Assembly: GCA_028704435.1 (NCBI GenBank)
Contig: JAQWFL010000008.1
Coordinates: 1 to 64,000, forward strand
From: Anaerostipes sp.
GTDB lineage: Bacteria; Bacillota; Clostridia; Lachnospirales; Lachnospiraceae
DNA length: 64,000 nucleotides
Reading direction: 5' to 3'
A model generated the notes under the pieces. It had not been told where the DNA came from and made no database searches. It was given only the letters and a program-made list of their open reading frames with translations. Made by a program: the position numbers and the translations under genes. Positions 32,496 to 40,869 of the stretch are shown here, piece after piece; the stretch's first letter is position 1, and the number at the start of each line of letters is the position of its first letter.

Positions 32496-33839
32496 TTAAC
32501 ATAAACTCATTTTAACACATTGTTTGCTTTGTCTACAAGAGACCACATATTCAAACAGTCCTGCAATCACTGCTGCGACAATATGACTCACTAAGATTGC
32601 GAGCCATATTCCATCCAATCCGAGCTTTGTTTGAACCAATAATACTGCCATTGGAATCCGAATCACAATATAATACACGAAAAATAAAATCATACTTAAA
32701 CCTGGTTTTCCAAATCCACTAATAATTCCAAGGAAACAACTTGTAACCATATACATGACATATCCAATACTAACGATATGAAAAAATCCTCTTACAATTT
32801 CTGCAGCTGCTGTGCTGTCAACAAACATTCCTGACAACTGCCCCGCGAAAAACACTACTACTACTGTAATGATTACAGTAAACACACATCCCATGATAAG
32901 TGCTGTTTTCAAATAATCATGTACCCGGTCTATACGCCTTGCACCAAAACATTGACCAGCGATGGTAGTTAATCCCATGTTCATCGCCATTGCCGGATAG
33001 AACAGCAGGATTTCCAATTTATTCGTAACACCATAAGCAGCTATTGTTGTTACACCATACTGTGTGACCAAAAAAAGCATTGTAGCCGAACTAATTGCTG
33101 GCATACACCCTTGCACTGCTGCCGGAACTGCACAGGACAAAATCGGCTTCACATATGATAGAGATGCTTTTCTCCAATCAATTCGAAACATTTTTTTCTG
33201 ACTATGATAATAAAATGCATAACCTACACATAATACCTCTGATAATACAGTTGCCCATGCAGCTCCACCAAGTCCCATAAAATGAATCAAAATCGGGTCA
33301 AGTACAGCATTAAATATAGTTGTCATGAGCATTCCTTTGGTCTGAAAAATAGGATCTCCGAAAGAACGAAATACTGCTGTGAACTGCATATAAAGATAAA
33401 TGGCAACATAACCTACAAGATAAATAGATAAATACTCATAGGCAGATCCAAATAGTCCAGAAGGTGTATTCATCATTCGTAGAATATCCTTCAGACACAA
33501 TTCCAAGACAACTGTTACTCCTATTGCAAAAACTCCTGATAGCAGCAAAATTGTTGCTATCATACCGTCTGCTTTTTCCTTCTGGCCTGCACCTACCGTT
33601 TGAGAAACCAAAATCGCAATCCCATTACTACAGCCCATGGCAATTGCTGACAGAATCAATACCATAGCAGTTGAATTCGTAAGAGCTGCGTATCCAGTTT
33701 CACCTAAAAGATTTCCTACCCACAGACTGTCTACCAGATTATATGCCATCGTTAGTATCATGGCTGCAAGCAACGGCATTACCATCAAAATCAAACTCTT
33801 TTTCGTATTTCCATTTACAAAATCAATTTTACTTTTCAT
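32496..33839 (-). CDS. MATE-family multidrug efflux transporter
   Basis: 447 residues with twelve membrane segments in two homologous halves. MATE features: VMPLLAAMILTMAYNLVDSLWVG at the start, the GxGxG-like LVSQTVGAGQKEKAD loop after TM2, and the second-half counterpart TTIAGQCFGARRID. Members export cationic drugs in exchange for Na+ or H+. It lies 91 bp downstream of a TetR gene and carries the same AATGAA-N5-TTCATT site in front as that TetR, so it is the regulator's probable target. Confidence 0.92.
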   Translation of the reverse strand: MKSKIDFVNGNTKKSLILMVMPLLAAMILTMAYNLVDSLWVGNLLGETGYAALTNSTAMVLILSAIAMGCSNGIAILVSQTVGAGQKEKADGMIATILLLSGVFAIGVTVVLELCLKDILRMMNTPSGLFGSAYEYLSIYLVGYVAIYLYMQFTAVFRSFGDPIFQTKGMLMTTIFNAVLDPILIHFMGLGGAAWATVLSEVLCVGYAFYYHSQKKMFRIDWRKASLSYVKPILSCAVPAAVQGCMPAISSATMLFLVTQYGVTTIAAYGVTNKLEILLFYPAMAMNMGLTTIAGQCFGARRIDRVHDYLKTALIMGCVFTVIITVVVVFFAGQLSGMFVDSTAAAEIVRGFFHIVSIGYVMYMVTSCFLGIISGFGKPGLSMILFFVYYIVIRIPMAVLLVQTKLGLDGIWLAILVSHIVAAVIAGLFEYVVSCRQSKQCVKMSLC

Positions 33840-33858
33840 TTTATTCCTTCTTTCATTG

Positions 33859-33875
33859 AATGAACTTTATTCATT
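33859..33875. promoter_or_regulatory. TetR operator in front of the MATE gene
   Basis: AATGAA (33859-33864), five bases, TTCATT (33870-33875), 19 bp upstream of the MATE start. The identical arrangement occurs at 34562-34578 in front of the TetR gene, so the two are likely sites for that repressor. Confidence 0.7.
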
Positions 33876-33892
33876 TAAACTTTAAAAATATT

Positions 33893-33909
33893 GGCAGGTT
33901 CTCCCTGCC
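33893..33909 (-). terminator. Terminator between tetR-like gene and MATE gene
   Basis: Inverted repeat GGCAGG/CCTGCC with a five-base loop, followed on the minus strand by AATATTTTTAAAG. It should separate the TetR transcript from that of MATE, consistent with MATE having its own operator. Confidence 0.6.
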
Positions 33910-33930
33910 ATAGATTCTCTGTTTCAATCA

Positions 33931-34512
33931 TCACTTAATTCCAAACATTTCAAATAGGCATTTCTGAATTTTCATCGCCTTCTCCTCTTCTGAATAGTCC
34001 TTTGACATAAGGACTCCCATCTGCCCAAATATCATGAAATAGGCACTTGCTTTCGGATCAGCGACTGTGATTTCACCTCGCCTTGCTGCTTCTTCCAACT
34101 TACTGGTAAAATAAGGTATTAATTTCTCACAGGTACGAAGAAACAACGCATCATGCATTTTATGATTTTCCTTCTTGTGAAACAGTTCATAGAGATTATT
34201 TTCTCCGTGCTCCGCTGATGTGTATTCTTCCATTCTTCCACTTAATTGCACAATTTGTTCTTTCAAGGTAAGTCCTGCTGTATTTGTTCTTTGAATATTT
34301 TGATTTACGATGTAAGAAGCATATTCATCAACCGCTGCATCGTACATCTCTTCCTTCGAAGCATAATACCTATAACATAAACCTTGAGAAACACCTATTT
34401 CATTTGCAATATCCGTAATAGATGTCTTTTCATACCCTTTTTTTGCAAATACTCTGACTGCCGCATCCAATATTTCTTGTTTTCTTTCATCTGGATTTTT
34501 TACTATGCGCAT
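33931..34512 (-). CDS. TetR-family regulator of the MATE pump
   Basis: 193 residues. DNA-binding domain ILDAAVRVFAKKGYEKTSITDIANEIGVSQGLCYRYYASKEEMYD; helical ligand domain to the end (SAYFMIFGQMGVLMSKDYSEEEKAMKIQ). Matched inverted repeats AATGAA-N5-TTCATT precede both this gene (34562-34578) and the MATE gene, arguing for joint repression. RBS AGGAGG lies upstream of the ATG. Confidence 0.92.
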   Translation of the reverse strand: MRIVKNPDERKQEILDAAVRVFAKKGYEKTSITDIANEIGVSQGLCYRYYASKEEMYDAAVDEYASYIVNQNIQRTNTAGLTLKEQIVQLSGRMEEYTSAEHGENNLYELFHKKENHKMHDALFLRTCEKLIPYFTSKLEEAARRGEITVADPKASAYFMIFGQMGVLMSKDYSEEEKAMKIQKCLFEMFGIK

Positions 34513-34561
34513 AATTTTTCCTCCTGATACAAGAAGTATATACCTAGTTTTTTATTTTGTC

Positions 34562-34578
34562 AATGAATAATGTTCATT
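34562..34578. promoter_or_regulatory. TetR operator in front of the tetR-like gene
   Basis: AATGAA (34562-34567), five bases, TTCATT (34573-34578), 50 bp upstream of the TetR start; same spacing and half-sites as 33859-33875. Confidence 0.7.
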
Positions 34579-34592
34579 CATTTTTTATTTTA

Positions 34593-35555
34593 CTATCCAA
34601 AAACATTGTATCCTAATGTTTCAACTATTTTCATATCTTGGTCAATTGTGATTCCTGATGTAGTAAGCATATCTCCTGAAATAGCTGCATTTGCACCTGA
34701 TGAAAAGCACGAAGCTCCTTTATCATCCAGCAGACCTCTTCCACCAGCAAGCCTAATTGATGCATCTGGTAAAATAAATCTATAAATAGCAACAATTCTC
34801 CTCATATCATCTACTGTAAGCTTTTTATTATTCTCATATGGCGTTCCCTGAATTGAATTGAGCATATTAACAGGCACGGATTTCACTCCCAATTCCCTTA
34901 ATGAAAATGCCAAATCAATTCGGTCTTCCATACTCTCACCAAGACCCATAATTCCACCACTGCATACTTCAAGTCCTGCTCTTCTTGCAGCTTTTAACGT
35001 TTCAACTTTATCTTCAAATGTATGTGTGGTACAAACATTGTGAAAAAAGCCTTTTGACGTTTCAAGATTATTATGTACCCTTGTTGCACCCGCTTCTTTG
35101 ATTCTTTGAAACTGTTCTTCACTTAAAAATCCCATAGATACACACACTTCAACATTTGTTTCTTTCCTGATTTTTTTAATTGCTTCACAAGCCTCTTTAA
35201 GATAATCATCCTTTAATTGCTTTCCAGAAGTAACAAGAGAAAATCTAAGTACACCTCTCTCATCATTATATTTCGCCTGTTTCACAATCTCCTCCAAAGG
35301 TAACATATCATAACTTTCAATTTTAGTATCATAATATGACGACTGGGCGCAGAATTTACAGTTTTCAGAACATCTACCACTTTTAGCGTTAATAATGGTA
35401 CACATATCAAATCTATTTCCACAAAAAAATTCTCGTACTTTATCCGCTGCCTTCGTTAATTCATCCAAATTCCAATCTACAAGTTTCCCAGCCTCTTCTT
35501 TCGTAATACTATATCCATTCATAACTTCACTTGTTAACGTTTCTAAAAAATCCAT
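34593..35555 (-). CDS. bioB: Biotin synthase
   Basis: 320 residues, normal length. This radical SAM enzyme inserts sulfur into dethiobiotin. The SAM [4Fe-4S] motif is CSENCKFCAQSSYY (CxxxCxxC, near residue 60); other conserved parts are HNLETS, GGIMGLGES and the arginine/VNMLNSIQGTP region. There is no other biotin biosynthesis gene beside it, so the cell may complete biotin from dethiobiotin or hold the rest elsewhere. A BirA-type operator overlaps the promoter at 35600-35653, so repression by biotin is expected. Confidence 0.96.
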   Translation of the reverse strand: MDFLETLTSEVMNGYSITKEEAGKLVDWNLDELTKAADKVREFFCGNRFDMCTIINAKSGRCSENCKFCAQSSYYDTKIESYDMLPLEEIVKQAKYNDERGVLRFSLVTSGKQLKDDYLKEACEAIKKIRKETNVEVCVSMGFLSEEQFQRIKEAGATRVHNNLETSKGFFHNVCTTHTFEDKVETLKAARRAGLEVCSGGIMGLGESMEDRIDLAFSLRELGVKSVPVNMLNSIQGTPYENNKKLTVDDMRRIVAIYRFILPDASIRLAGGRGLLDDKGASCFSSGANAAISGDMLTTSGITIDQDMKIVETLGYNVFG

Positions 35556-35599
35556 CTTATATCCTCACATATCATAATTATATTTTATTCTTTCATAGT

Positions 35600-35653
35600 A
35601 TTATACATGAAAACATACAATTGTCAACTCTCGTTTAAATTTGAGTTAACAAT
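35600..35653 (-). promoter_or_regulatory. bioB promoter overlapped by BirA-type biotin operator
   Basis: The inverted repeat ATTGTCAACTC (35620-35630)/GAGTTAACAAT (35643-35653) fits the BirA box TTGTnAAC-N16-GTTnACAA. On the minus strand, TTGACA (35627-35622) and TATAAT (35605-35600) are 16 bases apart, so bound BirA would cover the -35 region. The start codon of bioB is 45 bp further on. Confidence 0.85.
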
Positions 35654-35707
35654 TGCATGTAGGGATTGATAAGGAATTCCTCTTTTTTTAACAGATAAAA
35701 TTACCTT

Positions 35708-36874
35708 CTATTCAAAATGTAAAGCATCAATAGGTTTTAATTTTGCTGCTTTATTTGCTGGATATAATCCAAAGATAATTCCTACCACAACGGAAAACCC
35801 TAAAGAGAATACGCTGATTGCAACAGACAAGGTTAATGTTGTTGAGACAAATATATTTGCAACTGCAAGAATAATAATACTAAGTAATACTCCAGTCACG
35901 CCTCCCATAAATGACAGGACTACAGATTCAATCATAAACTGCCATAATATATCTTTTTTCTTCGCTCCAATGGCTTTTCGAATCCCAATTTCCTTGGTTC
36001 GTTCAGTAACGGATACTAACATAATGTTCATAATTCCAATACCTCCAACTAATAGAGAAATTCCTGCAATGCCACCAAGCATGTAAGAAAGAGATGTTGT
36101 TACATCTGATACGCTGTCTGCAATGTCAGACTGATTTTGTACAGTGTAGGAGTCCTCATCTCCGGTCTTCTGAAGAAGATAAGAATTAACAACAGTCTCT
36201 GCCATTTTCAAAGTATTTTCACTAGATGCAGATACATAGAAACTGCTAATTGTAGTACTTTTTAATACTCTTTGTGCTGTCTTAAATGGAATATATACCA
36301 TAGTATCGTTAGAATTCATTTGAGAACTTCCTTCTTCTTCAATGACACCGACAATCTTAAATGTTCTTCCTGAGACTTTAATCTTCTCTCCTGCTACATC
36401 AGCTCTTCCAAATAAATCTTCTGCAACTGTGGCTCCAATTACACATACCTGTAGACGATTTTCATTGTCAACATCTAAAATTTCTCTTCCAGATGTTAAA
36501 GTATACTCTTTGATTTTCTGATACTCTGGTGTAATCCCTGTAATAGTAACAGAAGATGAATTACTAGAAGCCTTTGCCGTTCCACTTCCTGATACTATCG
36601 GGGATACGCTATCAACTGCCATATTGTTTTCTAATGTCTCTAGATCTGATGTTGTAATACTTGAACTTCTTTTACTTGTAATACTGGCAGAAATCACATT
36701 TCCACCTAGTGATGAAAGAGTATCATTTACATTGTTGGTTGTACTTTGCACAATGGAAACTAATAAGGTTACACTTAATACCCCAATAATAATTCCAAGC
36801 ATAGTCAAAAATGATCTTAATTTTGTTGATAGAATGGAGGACAATGCCATTTTAATTGCCTGGGTTAATTTCAT
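35708..36874 (-). CDS. MacB-like ABC permease (FtsX family)
   Basis: 388 residues starting at [18 protein letters not shown] (36874; GGAGGA upstream), overlapping the ATPase gene by 23 bp. Layout: one N-terminal helix (FLTMLGIIIGVLSVTLLVSIV), a ~230-residue extracellular MacB_PCD domain, then three C-terminal helices with the FtsX motif SVTERTKEIGIRKAIGAKKKDILWQF. In Gram-positive bacteria such permeases with an HlyD-like partner export peptides or remove bacteriocins at the membrane. Third gene of the adaptor-ATPase-permease operon. Confidence 0.92.
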   Translation of the reverse strand: MKLTQAIKMALSSILSTKLRSFLTMLGIIIGVLSVTLLVSIVQSTTNNVNDTLSSLGGNVISASITSKRSSSITTSDLETLENNMAVDSVSPIVSGSGTAKASSNSSSVTITGITPEYQKIKEYTLTSGREILDVDNENRLQVCVIGATVAEDLFGRADVAGEKIKVSGRTFKIVGVIEEEGSSQMNSNDTMVYIPFKTAQRVLKSTTISSFYVSASSENTLKMAETVVNSYLLQKTGDEDSYTVQNQSDIADSVSDVTTSLSYMLGGIAGISLLVGGIGIMNIMLVSVTERTKEIGIRKAIGAKKKDILWQFMIESVVLSFMGGVTGVLLSIIILAVANIFVSTTLTLSVAISVFSLGFSVVVGIIFGLYPANKAAKLKPIDALHFE

Positions 36875-37556
36875 CAAACTCCTCCTTTGCAGAATCATAG
36901 ACGATTTTTCCATCCATAATTCGTATTTGTCTTCCTGCTTCTTTTGCCACATCATTGTCATGAGTAATTAACACAATGGTATTTCCCTGTTCATGAACCT
37001 GATGAAGCACTTTCATAATATCTTTACTTGATTTTGAATCCAAATTTCCTGTTGGCTCATCTGCCAAAATCAAAGTTGGATTGGCAATTAAAGCTCTTGC
37101 AATGGCGACTCTTTGCTGCTGCCCACCAGATAACTGATTAGGTTTATGATGCATTCGCTCTTTTAATCCAACTTCACAAAGTGCTTTTTCCACTCGCTTT
37201 TTTCTCTCTTCAATCTTAATTCCCTGATAAATCAAAGGAAGTTCTACATTTTCAAATGCATCTAATTTTGCAAGGAGATTAAACTGTTGGAAAATAAATC
37301 CAATCTTTTCATTTCGAAGAACTGATAATTGATTTTCGTTAAATCCAGCTAAGTTCTCTCCATCAATCAATACATCCCCTGTATCTGGAACATCTAAACA
37401 CCCTAGCATATTCATAAGTGTTGACTTTCCACTTCCCGACTGTCCAATAATAGCAACAAATTCCTTGTCATCGACTTCCAGGGACACACCATCCAGAGCA
37501 TGAACCTCTTCTTCTCCAAGTAAATATGTTTTTCTTAAATCTTTTACTGAAATCAT
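36852..37556 (-). CDS. MacB/LolD-like ABC ATP-binding protein
   Basis: 234 residues. Walker [11 protein letters not shown]-loop ([12 protein letters not shown]), signature [15 protein letters not shown], Walker [14 protein letters not shown] and switch His ITHDND. The EPTGNLD form is diagnostic of the MacB/LolD branch. It lies 13 bp after the adaptor gene and overlaps the permease gene, so all three are translated together. Confidence 0.93.
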   Translation of the reverse strand: MISVKDLRKTYLLGEEEVHALDGVSLEVDDKEFVAIIGQSGSGKSTLMNMLGCLDVPDTGDVLIDGENLAGFNENQLSVLRNEKIGFIFQQFNLLAKLDAFENVELPLIYQGIKIEERKKRVEKALCEVGLKERMHHKPNQLSGGQQQRVAIARALIANPTLILADEPTGNLDSKSSKDIMKVLHQVHEQGNTIVLITHDNDVAKEAGRQIRIMDGKIVYDSAKEEFDEINPGN

Positions 37557-37569
37557 AGATTACCTCTCT

Positions 37570-39174
37570 TTAATTTGATCCACCTGGTCTTTGGCCTCCA
37601 CTTGACATTCCGCTTCCGCTTCCGCCACCCATTCCTGATCCGCCTTGACCATTCATTTTCATTTGAGCTTTATCATTGCTGTTAGAACTGCTTCGTGTGA
37701 TTAGTTTAATTAAATCACCTTCTTTGACACCACTTTTAATCTGTGCATAAGAATCATTCATAATTCCAACAGTAACTTCTGTGGATGTTCCTGTCTCGTC
37801 CTCTTCATCTGAAAGAATTGTTACATAACTTTTATTATTTTTTGTTTGAATTGCAGAAACTGGAACTAAAACTGCATTGGTTGCCTGGGCTGTGGTTATG
37901 GTGGCTGTTGCACTCATAGCTGGAAGTAATTCTTTTGCATCTTCTAATTCCACTGTTACTGGATAAGTTGCTACTCCATCTGTATTCGTTCCTGCAGTTG
38001 ATACTTTTGTTACTTTTCCTGTAAATGTCTTATTTTCCACTGCATCTACTGTCACAGATACGCTCTGTCCTACTTTTACACTCTTAATGTCTAGCTCATC
38101 AACATCAATGGATACTTTATAGGATTCACTGCTTGAAATCTTGCATACTGTCTGCCCTGATTTAATTGTTGATCCTGTGGATGCATTTTGAGTACTAATG
38201 GTACCATTATGTTTTGCTGTAACCGTCAAATTATTTCTCTCTGTCTTTAACTTCTTTAACTGAGCTACTAAAGATTCATGTTTCTTTAAGTTGCTTTCAT
38301 AGGTAGAAGAATATCCCACACCAGTCAATGTTATCAAAGTAGTTCCTGCATATACTTTTTGATTCTTTACAACTTTAATATCACTTACAGTACCACTGTC
38401 TCCTGTTACAGTAATCGGTGAATTAGATTTCGCGGTTCCTTTTCCCAAAGAAACATAGTTGGTGTTATAAACTTTAGCCGATGTTCCCACATTATAGTAG
38501 TAGCTGTCAGAAAATACTGCCGTGGCCTTTCCTGCACTTTTCTTTGTAATTTTTCCTGTTACTGTATAACCACTGAATTTAACTTTTACAGTATCTCCAA
38601 CACTTACTGACCTTGAATATGTAAATTCAACTTTTAATTTTCCATCTGCTGCAATCTCCATTAAGGAACCTTTTTTATTCATAGTTTTTGAAACTGAAGT
38701 TCCCTCACTTGCGTAAATTCGTTTTACACGACCTGCTACTTTAGAAGAAATGGTAGAAGACGCACTTGTTTCTTCCGATGAAAGACTACTTTCTAAAGTT
38801 GAAATCTGATTTTCTAAACTAGTAATAGAATCCTCTAATGCAGAACTGGTCAATTCAACAATGGTTTCCCCTTTCTTTACCGTATCACCTGCATATTTTT
38901 TCACTGATTTTACTAGAACATCACTTGAAAACGTCACATCCTGAGTAGAGCCAGAAGAAACAGTTCCATCTCCTTCGACTGTTTTTTTAATAGTTCCAGT
39001 GGCTGCCTGTTGGGATTGAATTGCTTCTGCTCCATTTGCTTTTGTAGATATTACAAATTTCCATATTAGAAATAAAATGACAAACAGTAAAATCACAAGA
39101 ACTATAGTCATTTTCTTATGGCGTTTGATCCATCCACAAATCTTTTTCCCCATCGATTTTATCTTTCCTATCAT
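37570..39174 (-). CDS. HlyD/MacA-like membrane fusion adaptor
   Basis: 534 residues. One N-terminal signal-anchor helix (TIVLVILLFVILFLIWKFVIS, ~20-42), then split biotinyl-lipoyl-like segments around a coiled coil (LESSLSSEETSASSTISS; a second coil LKKHESLVAQLKKLKTERN), beta-barrel domains, and a Gly/Ser-rich tail (QGGSGMGGGSGSGMSSGGQ). Standard MacA is ~370 residues; the insertion of extra beta-domains between the two lipoyl halves is typical of Clostridial forms. It bridges the MacB-like permease to the extracellular side. First gene of the operon. Confidence 0.88.
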   Translation of the reverse strand: MIGKIKSMGKKICGWIKRHKKMTIVLVILLFVILFLIWKFVISTKANGAEAIQSQQAATGTIKKTVEGDGTVSSGSTQDVTFSSDVLVKSVKKYAGDTVKKGETIVELTSSALEDSITSLENQISTLESSLSSEETSASSTISSKVAGRVKRIYASEGTSVSKTMNKKGSLMEIAADGKLKVEFTYSRSVSVGDTVKVKFSGYTVTGKITKKSAGKATAVFSDSYYYNVGTSAKVYNTNYVSLGKGTAKSNSPITVTGDSGTVSDIKVVKNQKVYAGTTLITLTGVGYSSTYESNLKKHESLVAQLKKLKTERNNLTVTAKHNGTISTQNASTGSTIKSGQTVCKISSSESYKVSIDVDELDIKSVKVGQSVSVTVDAVENKTFTGKVTKVSTAGTNTDGVATYPVTVELEDAKELLPAMSATATITTAQATNAVLVPVSAIQTKNNKSYVTILSDEEDETGTSTEVTVGIMNDSYAQIKSGVKEGDLIKLITRSSSNSNDKAQMKMNGQGGSGMGGGSGSGMSSGGQRPGGSN

Positions 39175-39280
39175 AAATACATCTTCTCCTTCTTTTACAT
39201 ATTAATATTTTCTTCTATTACTATAAAAAAGAAACGTGTAAAACTTATGGCAAAAATATGTTCAATTGATGAACTTTGCC

Positions 39281-39310
39281 TTTACAATTGAATTTTATTC
39301 ATACTAAAAT
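39281..39310 (+). promoter_or_regulatory. Promoter of the YhcC-like radical SAM gene
   Basis: TTTACA (39281-39286), 18 bases, TAAAAT (39305-39310); 30 bp upstream of the ATG at 39340, which has AGGAGG 8 bases before it. Divergent from the MacA-like operon. Confidence 0.55.
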
Positions 39311-39339
39311 AAGAATAGTGAAATTAGGAGGTACAGACT

Positions 39340-40272
39340 ATGAACTGGCATGGAAAGCGATATTACTCTTTAGACTCAAATTTTAAAAATACATTTGGGA
39401 AAAAAATATATAAGGTATCCTTAAACGGAGGATTTTCCTGTCCAAACAGAGATGGAACTATAGGAACTGGAGGTTGCATTTTCTGTAGTGAAGGTGGATC
39501 TGGAGACTTTTCACCCAATCCCAACTTATCTATTACAAAACAGATTGATGAAGGCATCTCCTTGGTTGCTCACAAGAACAACTCAGGTTCTTATCTTGCG
39601 TATTTTCAGGCATTTACAAATACTTATGCCCCTGTAGAAAAACTTCGCTCTTTGTTTACCGAAGCACTAAACCATCCAGCAATTATGGGACTTTCCATCG
39701 GAACCAGACCAGATTGTCTTCCTGAACCTGTTTTAGACTTGTTAGAAGAATTGAATCAAAAAAAGCCCATATTCATTGAACTTGGGCTTCAAACGATACA
39801 TGAAGAAACTGCTGACTTCATACATCGTGGATATCCATTATCCACATTTGAAATCGCAGTAGAAAATCTTCATAAGCGAAATATAACTATTGTAACACAC
39901 TTAATCTTAGGACTTCCTGGGGAAACAAATGAAATGATATTAGAATCCATCCACTATCTAAATAACCTTCCCATAGATGGAATCAAACTCTCCCTTCTCC
40001 ATGTCCTAAAGAATACAAAACTAGGTACTCTTTATGAAAAAGAACCATTTAAAATCTATACTTTTGAAGAGTATGTAGACTTGGTAATTACCTGTATCCA
40101 ACATCTTAGAAGTGACATTGTCATCCATCGCTTCACAGGAGATGGACCACGTGAACTTCTAATCGCACCAAAGTGGAGTCTTCATAAGAAAAAAGTGCTA
40201 AACCAGATCAACCACCAATTAAAAGAACGCAACATTTATCAGGGCGATTTACATTCTTCAAAAATCATATAA
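39340..40272 (+). CDS. TIGR01212-type radical SAM protein (YhcC-like)
   Basis: 310 residues. The extended SAM cluster motif CPNRDGTIGTGGCIFC (residues ~28-43) is the hallmark of the YhcC/TIGR01212 family, followed by AYFQAFTNTYAP, GTRPDCLPEPVLD, ELGLQTIHEETADFIHRGY and a C-terminal FTGDGPRELLIAPKW. The family is related to Elp3-like radical SAM proteins; no confirmed reaction is known to me. It overlaps the 3' end of the convergent gene at 40258 by 15 bp. Confidence 0.88.
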   Translation: MNWHGKRYYSLDSNFKNTFGKKIYKVSLNGGFSCPNRDGTIGTGGCIFCSEGGSGDFSPNPNLSITKQIDEGISLVAHKNNSGSYLAYFQAFTNTYAPVEKLRSLFTEALNHPAIMGLSIGTRPDCLPEPVLDLLEELNQKKPIFIELGLQTIHEETADFIHRGYPLSTFEIAVENLHKRNITIVTHLILGLPGETNEMILESIHYLNNLPIDGIKLSLLHVLKNTKLGTLYEKEPFKIYTFEEYVDLVITCIQHLRSDIVIHRFTGDGPRELLIAPKWSLHKKKVLNQINHQLKERNIYQGDLHSSKII

Positions 40273-40857
40273 TACTAATCCGCCTTTTCGCATGTAACCG
40301 GTATCCCACAACTGCTCAAAGTCGAACCATTCCCATTCGCTGTAGTTGGCAACTTTCACTCGAAAGCGATCATGAAGTTCTTCATAGCCTACAATTGGAT
40401 ACCAATGCCACACATAATCTTTAAACTTTGGTTCTTTATGCTTTAATGTTAAACTTGGAATCAAAATTCCCTGGTTTATTTTCTTTTTTATGATTCTCTC
40501 GGCATCTTCTACTGCTTCATTCCCCGAAAATGGAGTCATCTTAATGTTCTTTACCCCATGATCTTCCATATATGTTCCAAATCCATCAATATAAATGTGA
40601 AGGGAATCAATTCCCGTCCATCTTGGTTTTAAATATGGTCGCATCACTTGAGAAAAATTAACATAATCTTTTTTTGATATATGGTTTACATCATAAGGAT
40701 ACAACTCTTTTATTCCAAAATATTTAGAAAAAGAAATGCAGCTGTCACACGCCGTGGCTGCTGCACATCCTCCTAACTTCATCATGGGAACTTGAAACCA
40801 GTCCTGATTTCCACCAAAAGAATCGCCTATTTTATAATAATCTAATTCTTTTTTCAT
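40258..40857 (-). CDS. Uncharacterised protein with papain/C39-like layout
   Basis: 199 residues without signal peptide. A possible Cys-His-Asn arrangement is visible: GGCAAATACDSC near residue 30, then HWYPIVGYEE near 150 and RVKVANYSEWEWFD near 170. This order and spacing resemble C39/papain-fold peptidases or BtrH-like transferases, but the match is structural intuition only. The RBS is poor but the start fits, 12 bp downstream of thrS. Possibly an intracellular protease or peptidase-fold protein; unknown role. Confidence 0.5.
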   Translation of the reverse strand: MKKELDYYKIGDSFGGNQDWFQVPMMKLGGCAAATACDSCISFSKYFGIKELYPYDVNHISKKDYVNFSQVMRPYLKPRWTGIDSLHIYIDGFGTYMEDHGVKNIKMTPFSGNEAVEDAERIIKKKINQGILIPSLTLKHKEPKFKDYVWHWYPIVGYEELHDRFRVKVANYSEWEWFDFEQLWDTGYMRKGGLVLYDF

Positions 40858-40869
40858 GTCCTTACTTTC

